Assembly: GCA_963738325.1 (NCBI GenBank)
Contig: CAVTWD010000017.1
Location: 620,001 to 684,000 of the forward strand
Length of the DNA stretch: 64,000 bases
Origin: CAVTWD01 sp963738325
GTDB taxonomy: Bacteria > Actinomycetota > Acidimicrobiia > Acidimicrobiales > Ilumatobacteraceae
Reading direction: 5' to 3'
Shown here piece after piece: positions 36,745 through 47,564 of the stretch (position 1 is the first letter of the stretch; every line of letters begins with the position of its first letter). Position numbers and translations under genes: made by a program. Under the pieces are notes generated by a model. That model was not told where the DNA came from. It saw only the letters and a list, made by a program, of their open reading frames with translations, and did not search any database.

Positions 36745-38845
36745 TCAGTAGATGCGGATGGTCTTGCTCAGTGGCAGGCGACGGATGCGGGTGCCGGTGA
36801 GGGCCGCGATCGCGTTCGCGAGGGCGGGTGCTGTTGTCGGAACGGCAGCCTCGCCGACGCCCGTCGGTGGCTCGTCGGAATCGATGAGCACGACCTCGAT
36901 TGACGGCACAGATTGCATTCGCACAAGTGGGTAGCGATCGAAGTTCTGGGTGATGATGTTCGCCGCCGCCGCCGAGAACGACCTCGCCCCAAGCGGCCGC
37001 GCTGAGCCCGAAGACGACGCCTCCTTCGATCTGCGCACGGATGAGGTCGGGGTTGATGGCGGTGCCGCAGTCGAGCGTGTACACGATGCGTTCGACGTGG
37101 ATCCGATCGCGTTCGTCGAGGGAGATTTCGACGATCTGTGCGCTGTGGCTGACGAAGCTGCTGCAGGCGACGCCGCGGGCGCGACCGTCGTCGACCGTCT
37201 TGCCCCAGCCGGCGGTCTCAGCCGCGACCTCGAGCGCGCGGAGCGTGCGCGGGTTGTCCGCGAGCAGGTCGCGACGTAGTTCGACAGGGTCGCGGCCAGC
37301 GGCGAGCGCGAGCTCGTCCAGCGCGCACTCACGGGCGAACTCGGTATGCGAGTTGCCGACGGAGCGCCAGACCATCGTCGGCACTCCGGCTTGAACGTTG
37401 GTCGACTCCAGCTTGAACGCTGGGAACTTGTACGGGCCGTCTACGGCTCCGGTCGTGGTGAAGAAGTCGACACCGTTCCGGAACTGGACGTCGCGGACGA
37501 ACGGCAGGTTGACCGACGTGGGTTCGGCCGCGATCTGGTGATGCATTGCGATCAGCTGTCCGGCGTCGTCGGCGCCGGCACGGACCCGGTGCGCCGCCAT
37601 GGCCCGGAAGTTGCCGCTCTTGAACTCCTCCTCGCGCATGGACTGCACCTTGATGGGGTGCTGCCAGTCGAGCGCCCTTGCGACCTGCACGGCCTCGGTC
37701 GTCGGGTCGTTGGTCGACGTGCTGTGCAACCCGAACGATCCTCCGGCGAAGGTCACGTGCACCCGAATGCGGTCAGGTTCGATGCCTGCGGCGGTTGCCG
37801 CGGCCATGCCGCGTGTACTCCGGTGACTCCGTGCTCGCCCAGACTTCGAGCATGCCGTCCGGCTGCATTCGGCAGACCGCGTTGTTCGGCTCCATCGGTG
37901 CGTGCGCGAGGTACGGCAGCTCGTAGAACTCATCGATCATGTGCGCCGCCGAGGCGAGGCGTTGCTCGACATCACCGTCGTCGCGGACGACGACCGCTGC
38001 TTCGCCGGACTCGACCAGCCGGTGGTGTTCCGCGAAGAGCTCCTCGGAGCTGCGACGCTCCGCATTCGTGTCATCCCACGTGACGTCGAGTGCGCGGCAG
38101 TGCAAGCCATGCGTCGTGGGGCGTCTCGCCGACGGCGGCCACACCGTCGTCAGTCTGGACGACCGCGACCACTCCCGGCACGGTCAGTGCGGCGCGGTCG
38201 TCGATCGCCGCGACCGTGGCGCCGAATCGCGGCGGGTGCATGACGACAGCCGTGAGGAGATCGGGAAGATCGACGTCGATCGTGTACGTCGTGCGACCGA
38301 GGATCTTCGCGGGCGCGTCGACGCGCAGACGTCCGTCGCGCCCGATGAGCCGGTAGGCCGCTCGTTCCTTGGGTACGACCCCATCGGGAACCTCGAGCTG
38401 TTCGGCACCTGCGGCGAGGTCGCCGAACGTCGCCCGATGTCCCGACGGGTGCCGCAGGACGCCGGCTTCGACGATGATGTCCTCCGCCGACACATTCCAC
38501 CGTTCCGCGGCTGCCGCAACGAGGCGCGCCCGCGCCTGGGCGGCGATGAGTCGATAGCGCATCCAGTTCCCGGCGGTCGAGTTCGAATTGCCGGTGATCT
38601 GGAACGTCGCCACCAAACGCGGGGTTGCCGTAGACGTCCCTGTCACCCCGGCGGCCGTTCGCCGCATTGACAACGCGGATCGATTCGAAGTCGGCGTCGA
38701 GTTCCTCGGCAACGATCGTCGCCAACCCGGTGTGCGCGCCTTGACCCATCTCGATCTGGGTCGAGAGCACGATGATCGTGCCGTCGCCCTGGACGCGGAG
38801 GTACGGATGTACGGGATCGGCGAAGTCGGCGTCGGTGAGAGGCAT
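36745..38845 (-). pseudogene. molybdopterin-binding subunit of a xanthine-oxidase-family dehydrogenase (several frameshifts)
   Basis: Pieces in alternating frames cover the large subunit. They are LSTQIEMGQGAHTGLATIVAEEL, AGNWMRYRLIAAQARARLV, then HMIDEFYELPYLAHAPMEPNN, MVWRSVGNSHTEFARECALDEL and CGTAINPDLIRAQIEGGVVFGL. The end has the active-site Glu in PTGVGEAAVPTTAPALANA. Shifts fall near 38625, 38130, 37815 and 36975. It resembles isoquinoline-1-oxidoreductase-like (IorB) enzymes. It is in the same frame as the upstream iron-sulfur part, with no stop between, so the two may be fused. Confidence 0.82.
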
Positions 38846-39345
38846 CGTCTCGGGTTCCGGCTCGACGACCAGCCGTGCGGGTTCGTCACCGTGGGTAATG
38901 ACTTCTGCCGCAGCGTGGATCGCGCTTCGGATCGCGGGTAGGTGCCGCAGCGGCAGAGGTTGCCGTTCATCCAGCGTGAAATGGTCGCGTCGTCCGGCGA
39001 CGGGTTGTCGGTCAGCAACGCGATCGCAGCCAAGGTCTGACCGGGCTGGCAATAGCCGCACTGCACGACATTGTCCTGGTGCCACGCATCGCGTACGGCG
39101 TCGGCGACCGGACCCGCGACGCCTTCGACCGTCGTGATCACTCGGCCTTGTGCGCGGCCAGCTGGTGTCTGGCAGGACTTCTCGTTCTGCCCGTCGATCA
39201 GGACGGTGCATGCCGCGGACTGTCCGATGCCACAGCCGAACTTTGTGCCCCGCAGTCGGAGCACGTCGCGCAGGACCCATAGCAGCGGGCTCTGCTCGTG
39301 GCGGTCGTCGACCTCGACATCGGTGCCGTTCACGTTCAGCTTCAC
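38846..39345 (-). pseudogene. [2Fe-2S] subunit/domain of the same dehydrogenase (frameshift near 38935)
   Basis: This is an IorA-like small subunit starting at MKLNVNGTDVEVDD. The plant-type cluster loop reads GCGIGQSAACT. The second ligand, normally Cys in GQCGACT, is Ser. The second cluster is complete: VVQCGYCQPGQ and GNLCRCGTYP. After one shift the frame runs on through AIHAAAEVITHGDEPARLVV into the large subunit. It is the fifth gene of the minus-strand redox operon. A compensating pair of indels could explain the missing Cys. Confidence 0.82.
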
Positions 39346-39394
39346 GTCACCTCCTTAGGTGCGTTCGTCCCCCTGCGGTCCCCGAACGCGACGA

Positions 39395-40012
39395 TCAGGC
39401 CGTGGCGAGCAGGCGAGTGGTGAGCACGATGTCGACGATCTCGCCGACGGTGTCGACGCGCGCCCAGTCGCGCTGCAGCTCACCCGCGAGACCGAACCCA
39501 ACTGATCGGTCGCGCGCCCGCCTGGACGATCCGTTCGAGGCCGGCTCGGTGTGCTTCGGGCGATGTCCCGCCGACGGCGTCGACAACTGGATAGACCTCA
39601 TAGCCGTCGCGGAACGCGTCGAGCGTGGGGAAGGCGAGGCAGATCTCGGTCCACAGCGCGGTCATGATCAGCTTCTTGCGGCCGGTCGCCTCGACCGCGC
39701 AGCGAAACTCGATGTCCTCCCAGGCGTTCATCGTCGTGCGATCGAGCTCGTCGGTGTCCGGCAACGCTGCCTTCAGCTCGGGAAGCGTCGTGCCCCTGGC
39801 CGCTGGCGACGTTGACGGTCGACAACACGACAGGGAGGTTGAAGGTGCGGGCGAGTCGGGCGACCGATACGACGTTGTCGACCAGACAGGTCTCGGTCCA
39901 TCGAGCTCATCGCCTGGAGCTGACTGGGCTGGTAGTCGATGACGACCAGCGCCGAGTTGTGCGGCGTGAGCAGGTGGTCGGTGACGGGATCGCGTACCGG
40001 TTCGCTGGTCAT
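39395..40012 (-). pseudogene. isochorismatase-like cysteine hydrolase, YcaC type (three frameshifts)
   Basis: Pieces read LTPHNSALVVIDYQPSQL (catalytic Asp), LVDNVVSVARL, LPVVLSTVNVASG, TTMNAWEDIEF, KKLIMTALWTEICLAFPTLDA (nucleophile Cys) and AGELQRDWARV. Shifts are near 39890, 39800 and 39510. GGAGG lies six bases before ATG 40012. About 206 codons when corrected, normal for the family. Substrate unknown. Confidence 0.82.
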
Positions 40013-40152
40013 CTGCATCCTCCAGTGGACGATCGCGGTCCGCGCCCATCGTGTGGGTTCCTCTGCCGCGTCGCATCCAGGAATGCCCCAGTCGTCGCAG
40101 GCTGGGCGGGCACAGACGTGTGCGCCCTCGCGGTGATGGGGTGCAGTCGGCC

Positions 40153-40815
40153 TCAGAAGCCGAGCGGCTCGCCCACCAGGATCACCGTGATGCGGTCGGG
40201 CGCGATCGAGCGGTTCACGATCAGGACGTTGTTGACGCCGCTGGCGAGCCCGTAGGCCTCTCGGGCGCGGTGGTCCTCGAGCGGCAGGCAGTACTCGTAG
40301 ATGCGTCGCATCCCCGTCGCGACGTCGGCGACGATCTTCTGGCCGCCCACCACGAGGATCACGTGGCCGCTGCCCGAAACGATCGGTCCGAGCTGGCTGC
40401 CACTCGCCGAGGCGACGAGCAGCGCGCCGCCTTCTGTGACCGCGTGCGCGCTACCGACCACGTAGTCGGGGGACGCGGCGAGCTGCCGCATCTCGTGCTG
40501 CTGCATCTCGCGATCCATTTGATACAGACGCAGGCGCAAGGGCTGGTAGCGGCCGGACCGTTCGATGTCCTCGGCGATCCCGATGGCCTCGAGCGTGCGA
40601 GATGTGTTGTTGAACACCTCCGCGCCGTAGGGCAGGAGGTTCTCGACGGCGAGGCGCGCTTCCTCGCCCGATGCGACGACCATTGCGGACATGCCGACGC
40701 TCGCGAGGGCCGCCGCGGCGCGCTCGATGCGCTCGTCGCTCGCGACGTGGGCGAACTCCGAGACGGCGACATCAGTCGGAGTCGCGAGCGGTGCGGATGT
40801 CGTGTTGTCACTCAC
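40153..40815 (-). CDS. LUD-domain (LutC-like) protein
   Basis: This intact 220-residue protein reads ALASVGMSAMVVASGEEARLAVENLLP, AVTEGGALLVASASGSQLGPIVSG, then VILVVGGQKIVADVATGMRRIYEY. This is the LUD/DUF162 fold found in lactate-utilisation subunit C. No LutA or LutB partner is nearby, so a lactate role is not supported. ATG 40815 overlaps the flavoprotein stop by eight bases. Confidence 0.87.
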   Translation of the reverse strand: MSDNTTSAPLATPTDVAVSEFAHVASDERIERAAAALASVGMSAMVVASGEEARLAVENLLPYGAEVFNNTSRTLEAIGIAEDIERSGRYQPLRLRLYQMDREMQQHEMRQLAASPDYVVGSAHAVTEGGALLVASASGSQLGPIVSGSGHVILVVGGQKIVADVATGMRRIYEYCLPLEDHRAREAYGLASGVNNVLIVNRSIAPDRITVILVGEPLGF

Positions 40816-42118
40816 CGCGGAGCTCCGCCACGCGCTGATGGACGAGCGCGACCGCCATCGCGCCTTCGCCGATCGCAGCCGAGCAGCGCTTGATCGAGCC
40901 GCTGCGGACGTCGCCCGCGGCGAACAAGCCTGGGAGGTTGGTCTCGAGCGGAAGAGGCTGGCGGTCCAGCGGCCAACCGTCGCTCCCGCCGAGCGTGGCG
41001 TCGACGTCGATGCCGGTCCTCACATAGCCAGCGAGGTTGACGGCAAGGCTGAGCTTCGCCGCGCCGTCGGTACGCGGTTCGCCGCCGATGCAGATGAAGA
41101 GCGAATCGACGGGCAGGCGATCAGTGGCCTTGTTCTCGTCGCCAGTCGCGAGCAGGAGGGCGCGCAGCCGAGAATCCGAGTCGAGACCGATGATGTGCGT
41201 CGACTCGACCACGTCGACGTTCTCGAGCAGCGCGGACGCGGTCCACCAGGTACTGCGACATCGACGTGCCGACGTCGCGGCCCCGAACGACGAGCGTCAC
41301 ACGTGATGCGTAGCGGGAGAACCGCACCGCCGCTTGGCCCGCCGAGTTGCCTCCGCCGACGATAGCGACGCGGCAACCGCGACAGGTGACGGCCTCGCTC
41401 GGCGCCGCGCCGTAGTACACGCCCGCGCCCAGCAGATCTTCCACGCCCGGCACGTCGAGGCGTCGCCACTCGACGCCCGTCGCGAGCACCACGGCGAGCG
41501 ACGGCACGATCGTGCCGTCGGAGAGCTCGACGAGGTACCCGGGTCCATCGCGACCAATACCGACGAGTGTGCGAGCAAGCAAGATCTCCGCGCCGAAGCG
41601 AAGCGCCTGGGCCGTCGCGCGCACTGCGAGCTCACCGCCGCTGATGCCCTGCGGGAAACCGAGGTAGTTCTCGATCATCGACGTCGTGCCCGCCTGACCG
41701 CCCGGCGCGACCGCTTCGATCGCGACCGTGCGAAGCCCCTCGGACAGCGGCATAGACCGACGCGGCAAGACCAGCCGGCCCCGCACCCACGATCGCCAAG
41801 TCGTACGACGAGAGCGACGGCGGCGAGATCATGCCGAGACCCGCGGCGACTGCTTGCACAGAAGCCGGTGCGAGCCGTGTTCCGTCCGGGAGCACGCAGA
41901 CGGGCAGACGGCCGCCATCGAGCTCGTCAGCACCGAGCACCTGGTCGACTCGCGCGGTTGACGACGTCGACCCATTCATAGGGGAACCCGTTGCGGCTGA
42001 GGAAGTCGCGGATCGCGTAACCCACCGACGACGTCCGCTCGCCCACGAGCACGATCTGCGGCGTGACCGGCCGCACGTCGTAGTCGAACATCGACGTGTC
42101 GCCCGTGTGATCGCTCAT
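40808..42118 (-). pseudogene. thioredoxin-reductase-like flavoprotein lacking CXXC (several frameshifts)
   Basis: About 437 residues when corrected. An N-terminal cysteine-free thioredoxin-like domain (IVLVGERTSSVGYAIRDFL) precedes the FAD site DLAIVGAGPAGLAASVYAA, then PGGQAGTTSMIENYLGFP, the NADPH site VAIVGGGNSAGQAAV and ATP-like FAD motif GLFAAGDVRSGS. The usual redox CXXC before the NADPH motif is absent (VYYGAAPSEA). Shifts lie near 41940, 41760 and 41235. It is coupled to the LuxR gene by ATGA. A relative with a cNMP domain is at 51955. Confidence 0.83.
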
Positions 42119-44843
42119 TGCCGCGACTCGAGCAGGTGCCGCGCGAGCTGCGTGCGCGACGTCACCCCGAGCTTCCGAAAGACCTTGTGCAGGTGGTACT
42201 CGACCGTGCTCGGACTGATGAACAGCTGCGCTGCGATCGCGGGGTTGGTCGCACCTTCCGCGGCGAGCTGCGAGATCTGCGCCTCTTGGGGCGTCAGTTC
42301 GTTCGTTGTGTCGGCCGACCGCGAGCGAGCGTGCTCACCGGTCGCTCGCAGCTCCACCCGGGCCCGCTCCACGAACCCCTCCATCCCGACATCGCTGAAG
42401 AACCCGTGCGCGAGGCGCAGCTGCTCTCGCGCCTCGACGTTGCGACGTTCTCGCCGCAGCCATTCACCGTAGACCAGGCGCGTTCGGGCGAGGTCGACAC
42501 GCAGTGCCGTCGGTGTCAGCCGATCGATGGCGTCGCGATACGAGGCATCCGCAGCGTCGCCATCGCTCAGCAGCGCGCGTGATCGAGCCGCGGTCGCGAC
42601 GCCCCACGGTGCTCCGCTCGCCATCGTCGCAGCCTCGAGGCGCTCGAGCGCCGGCAACGCCGCGTCGGGGCGGCCGATACGACTCGCCGCCTCGACGAGC
42701 TCAACCGTCGCAAATGGCCCGAACGACAGATCGTCGGGGTCTTCGAGCACGACCTCTGCTGCGGCGTACGCGTCGTGATAGCGAGCGAGTCCGTTGTACA
42801 AGACGGCGGAAGCCCAATGCGTGACGCTGACTCCCGTGCCCTCGCCCCTCGACGCGAACTCCTTCGCGTTCGCACGGATCAGCTCCTGCGCATCGAGCTC
42901 GCGGACCCGAAAAGCCGCGAGCAGGATCGCTGCGTGTTGAACCGTGCGAGCATCGGTGACATCAGCAAGCGCGTCGATACGATCGACGAGCGACGCCGCG
43001 GTGTCGAGCTCGCCGGCGAAGAGCGAGACGCCGGCACGAACACTGAGGGTGACCGGTAGGACGGTCAGTGCGCCAGCATCGCGAGCGAGCTGCTCCTGCC
43101 GCGCCGTGAGGAGGTCCCAGCCGTCGTAGTCCCAGATGAAGGCGGCCGCTTGACCGGCAAGCCATGACCAACGCAGCCGTTCATCGACGGCGAGGTCTTT
43201 GTGGCAGAACGCGTCTACTGCCCTTCGCAGGACCGGCGTCCCCGCGCCCGCGCCCTTGGTGATGAGCAACGCCAGACCGTCGAGCAGATCGTCGGAGGCA
43301 CGCGGGGACCCTTCTGGTCGCGCCGCCGCGAGCGCGACCGTCGCGACGTCTCGAGCGTTGCTCTCCTTCGCGAGCCGGCCCGCGAACAGCACCGCGGTGA
43401 TCGCATCGAGATAGGTGTCACGTGCACGCGTCGCATCGATCGCTTCGAGGCGCTGCGCCGCCTTCACGAGCAGCATCGGCGCGTCGCCACCCCGATCTGA
43501 CGCGAACGAGACCTGCGCACGCAGCACATCGAGCTGCGCGCGCTGGTCGTCGTTCAGCGGACCTTGCTCGGCCATGCTCGCAAGCACGCTCGCGTCGTCC
43601 AGCGCGCCAACCTGGCGCTTCGCCTCCGCCGCGACGAGCGCACGGCGGGCGCGTTCCGCGACATCGACGCTGAGCTCGGCGAACGCTGGAGGAAGGCGGC
43701 TGCGGCCGCCAGCCCGCCGCGGGCCTGCGCGCGCGCCGCCGACGTCTCCAGCTCCCGTGCGACGTCTTCGTCGGGGCGCGCGGCGGCCTCCGCGCGATGC
43801 CATCCGCGCCGGTCCGGATCGAGATCCACGTTGGTCGCTTCGGCTATCGCGCGGTCCGCGGCGCGGCGCTCGTCCGGTTGCGCGGCGCCGTAGGCGGCCG
43901 AGCGGACGAGCGGATGACGGAACACAACGCGCGGGCTGAGTTCGAGCAGCCCTTCACCTTCCAGCGCGATCGCCGCCGACTCGTCGACGCCGAGCCCCTC
44001 GGCCGCTCGCCACACGAGCGCAGGGTCGCCCGTCGGCTCGGCGGCGGCGACGAGCAGCAGACGACGCGACGGTGCGGAGAGCGCCCCCAACCGTCGCCGG
44101 AAGCTCGCTTCGACTCGGCCCGCGACAGGCAGCGAGACCGGCAACGCAAAGCCGCCGCCGAACTTCGCCGGCGTCAGCCCCCGCGGCAGCTCCAGCAGCG
44201 CGAGCGGATTGCCGCGACTCTCGACGACGATTCGATCGAGCACCTTGTCGTCGACACGATCTGAAAGGGCCGAGCGCAGCAACTCCAGCGCGTCGGCCTC
44301 GTGCAGGCCGTCGACGACCAGCTCCGGCAGGCCGCGCAGCTCACCGAGGACCGTGCGAGCGGCGAACACCAGCGCGACACGCTCGTTGGCCAAGCGACGG
44401 GCGACGAACCCGAAGGCGTGCGCGGACCCGTGGTCGAGCCACTGAGCGTCGTCCACGACGCACAGCAGTGGTCCGTCGCTGGCGAACCGCGCCAACAGGT
44501 TGAGCGCGGCGAGACCCACCAGCAATCGATCGGGGGCGGGGCCGTGTGCCAGCCCGAACGCGACGCGCAGCGCATCGCGCTGCGGATGGGCCAGCTCGTC
44601 GAGGTGCACGACGCAGGGCGCGCACAGCTGCTGCAACGCCGCGAACGGCAGCTCGCGCTCCGCCTCATTGCCGACTGTGCGCAAGACGCGGAAGTCGTCG
44701 GCGCTCGTAACCGCGTACTCGAGCAGGGCCGTCTTGCCGATGCCGGGCTCCCCGAGAACGACGACCGCATCGCCCTGTCCACCGCGAGACCCACTCAGCA
44801 GCCGATCGAGCTGGTCGCACTCCCTTCGACGCCCGAGCAACAT
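42115..44843 (-). pseudogene. large ATPase-LuxR transcriptional regulator (one frameshift near 43690)
   Basis: This protein of about 910 residues belongs to the MalT/LAL class. The N-terminal Walker A is GEPGIGKTALL (residues 31-41), Walker B is LLCVVDDAQWLD. A long tetratricopeptide-like helical middle follows, and a C-terminal LuxR HTH (LTPQEAQISQLAAEGATNP, STVEYHLHKVFRKLG). One indel separates the ATPase half from the helical and DNA-binding half. It is the promoter-proximal gene of a ten-gene operon and probably its activator. Confidence 0.88.
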
Positions 44844-45312
44844 CGGCGCTGCCTCCTCGCCCGCTGGTGGCCAGAGAGCGCAAAGGTACCGGCGAATCCC
44901 CGGGACCGGCGGCGAGCATGAGTCGGTCCTCGAACGCGGCGCGAGCTCGCCACGCCTGCGTAGGGAGGCCTCCCGAGTCATCGTCACGTCGCGCGCGTCC
45001 TCCTTCCGCGGGTGATGAAGCAGCAGCCGTGGACGCCACGACTGCGAACACGTCACAATCGCGCCTCAGCCTCGCCGTCGCATCCAGGAATGCCGCAGTC
45101 GGCAGATGCCGCGCCCGATCGAGGCAAAGGAAGGCAGCGCGATCCGCACGACACGTCGACTGCATGGCGAGCGCGGTCGACTGGGGATCTCCTAGATGCG
45201 AAGTCGCGGGGCGCTCGGCCACGATCAACCGCATGGGTGCCGCCTGGCACACCCTTTCCGAACACTGCTTCTCACCTCTTGCCCTAGACGTGCGACTTGA
45301 GGAAGACGAGCC
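44844..45312. promoter_or_regulatory. divergent region between the LuxR operon and the MFS exporter gene
   Basis: This 469-base gap has no supported gene. It separates the two outward-facing transcription units, so both promoters should be here. No clear palindrome was found by eye. Confidence 0.5.
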
Positions 45313-46960
45313 ATGACATCGACTGGCGCAAGCGGCTCTGTGGGCGACAAAGCAACGATGCAAGCTCGCGAGCGCGACTGCCCGGTGCTCCCATGTGTGC
45401 CGTTCACGACGGTGAACGCTGACCTCGTCACAGCCGGAGACATCGCCGCCCCACCAGCCACCGACGGAGCGCCACCCCAACCCCTTGGGCTCGCGCTCGT
45501 CGTCATCTCGACGGCGCAACTCATGGTGGTGCTCGACGCGACCATCGTGACCGTCGCACTGCCTTCGATCCAGCGCAGCCTGCACTTCTCGACGGCCGAC
45601 CTCCAATGGGTGCTCAGCGCCTACACACTCACCTTCGGCGGCCTGCTCCTGTTCGGCGGACGCCTCGGTGATGTCTTCGGGCGCCGTCGCATGTTCATCG
45701 TCGGCCTTCTCCTGTTCTCGGGCGCATCGCTCGCCGGCGGCCTGGCGACGACCTCCGCATGGCTGGTGGCGGCGCGTGCAGTGCAAGGGTGCGGGGCAGC
45801 GATCGCCGCACCAACTGCCCTGGCGCTCATCGGTGACAGCTTCGAGGAAGGCCCGGCTCGAACGCGCGCGATGGGCGTCTACGCCGCGATGTCCGGGGCG
45901 GGCAGCGCGCTCGGCCTGCTGCTCGGCGGCGTACTCACCGACATCGCGTCGTGGCGGTGGGTCTTCTTCGTCAACGTTCCGATCGGGCTACTGGTCGCCG
46001 CGGTCGCGCCTCGTGCTCTCAGAAAGTCGGCCGCGCGCGGAGGCCAGCTCGACCTGCCCGGCGCCGTCACCGTCACCGTCGCCACGACGGCGTTGGTCTA
46101 CGGCTTGGTTCGTGCGCCAACCGATGGCTGGGCCGACCCGATCACGGTGGCGTGCCTCCTCATCGCCGTGCTCCTGTTCGCCGTCTTCATCCTGGTGGAG
46201 ACGAGGACCAAGAACCCGCTGATGCCACTGCGGCTCTTCGCCAACCGCAATCGCGCCGCGACATACGTCGTCATGCTGTGCACCGCGGCGGCCATCTTCG
46301 CCGTCTTCTTCTTCCTCACGCAGCTCTTGCAGAACGCCTATGGCTACAGTCCGATCGGAGCGGGCCTCGCGTTCCTCCCCTTCTCGCTCGGCATCGCAGT
46401 GACGTCGGAGATCGTCGCCAAGTCCCTCGACAAGGTCGGGACACGACTGTTCTCGTCGCTCGGGCCCTTCCTCGTCGCCTTGGGTCTGATCTGGCTCTCC
46501 CGCGCCGACCTCCACAGCACCTACGCGCGCGACATCCTCGGACCCACGCTCCTCCTTGCTGTCGGCCTCGGCTGCACGTTCGTTCCGCTCACGCTCAGCG
46601 CCACCTCTGGCGTCGCGCCGGCCGACATGGGCATCGCGTCGGCGTTGCTCAACTCCGCCCAGCAGATCGGCGGGACGCTCGGGCTTGCTGTCCTCGTGAC
46701 CGTGGCGACGACAGTGGCGCGCAACTGGCTCCAAACCGCGGTCAGCCACGGAGCAAGCCCCTCGGCAGGCACGCTGGCGCTCAACGCCGCCCTGCACGGG
46801 TATCGCAGACGCGTTCCTGGTAGGTGCCGCGATCGCGCTCGTCGGCGGCCTGGTCGCATTGGCCGCGATCCGAGTCTCAAGACCGCCGGACGCAACGCTG
46901 CACAGCGCGGACAACGGCGCAATGAAGGACGATGGCGCACGCTCGGCTTCGTCGAACTGA
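45313..46960 (+). pseudogene. DHA2-family MFS drug exporter (late frameshift near 46800)
   Basis: This 14-helix EmrB/QacA-type proton-driven exporter has an N-terminal tail of about 55 residues, then TAQLMVVLDATIVTVALPSI (motif D1), FGGRLGDVFGRRR (motif A) and GSALGLLLGGVLTD (motif C). One extra base near 46800 shifts the final helix; the correct frame ends ALVGGLVALAAIRVSRP at the TGA at 46960. Divergent from the LuxR operon. Substrate unknown. Confidence 0.88.
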
Positions 46961-46988
46961 ATGATCGGACGACTAACAGGAGCACGAC

Positions 46989-47441
46989 ATGCCCGACCCG
47001 AACGACTGGAACGCATCAACCATCGCCGAGTTTCGCGCCAACGACGGTCGTGTTGGAGGCCCCTTCGAAGGCGCACCGCTGGTTCTGGTGCATCACCGCG
47101 GACGCAAGAGTCGGCGCGAATACATCACCCCGACGATGTACATGCCTGACGAGCACGACGACAACACGATCTACGTCTTCGCAACAAAGGGCGGTGCGGC
47201 GTCAAACCCGGACTGGTACTACAACCTCGTTCACACTGCGGAAGGCACCATCGAGCGAGGCACTGAAACCTACGACGTGACCGTGCGCGAGGTCCGTGGC
47301 GACGAGCGCGATCGCATCTACGACGAGCAAGGTCGCCGCTATCCCGGGTTCGCCGAATATGCCGAGCAGACCAAGGGCATCCGCACCATCCCCGTCTTGT
47401 CGTTGAGCCGGACTGAGAGCGCTGCTGACGACGCTGGCTAG
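46989..47441 (+). CDS. deazaflavin (F420)-dependent nitroreductase-family protein
   Basis: This intact 150-residue split-barrel protein of the DDN/PF04075 family reads VLVHHRGRKSRREYITPTMY, FATKGGAASNPDWYYNLV and GRRYPGFAEYAEQTKGIRTIPV. These are the F420-contacting and family-diagnostic segments. AACAGGAGCACGAC provides a ribosome site. It follows the MFS gene by 28 bases and is probably co-transcribed. Confidence 0.92.
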   Translation: MPDPNDWNASTIAEFRANDGRVGGPFEGAPLVLVHHRGRKSRREYITPTMYMPDEHDDNTIYVFATKGGAASNPDWYYNLVHTAEGTIERGTETYDVTVREVRGDERDRIYDEQGRRYPGFAEYAEQTKGIRTIPVLSLSRTESAADDAG

Positions 47442-47564
47442 CGATCGTCCGTCGACACCTCAGCGGAAACCGCGGGTCGACGACGTCGACAACGTCCGCA
47501 GCTACGTGATTCGAGCCCCGACGAGGCTCGCGTCGGGTTCTATTCTGGACGGTAGGCAGCTCCG

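Noticed and set aside
35624..37933. One 769-residue protein
   Set aside because: It is a chance in-frame joining of the molybdopterin subunit, an out-of-frame CDGSH region and the aldo/keto reductase. Each has its own conserved boundaries.
40153..40815. Lactate-utilisation operon
   Set aside because: Only a LUD-domain protein is present; LutA and LutB are absent and the neighbours are unrelated.
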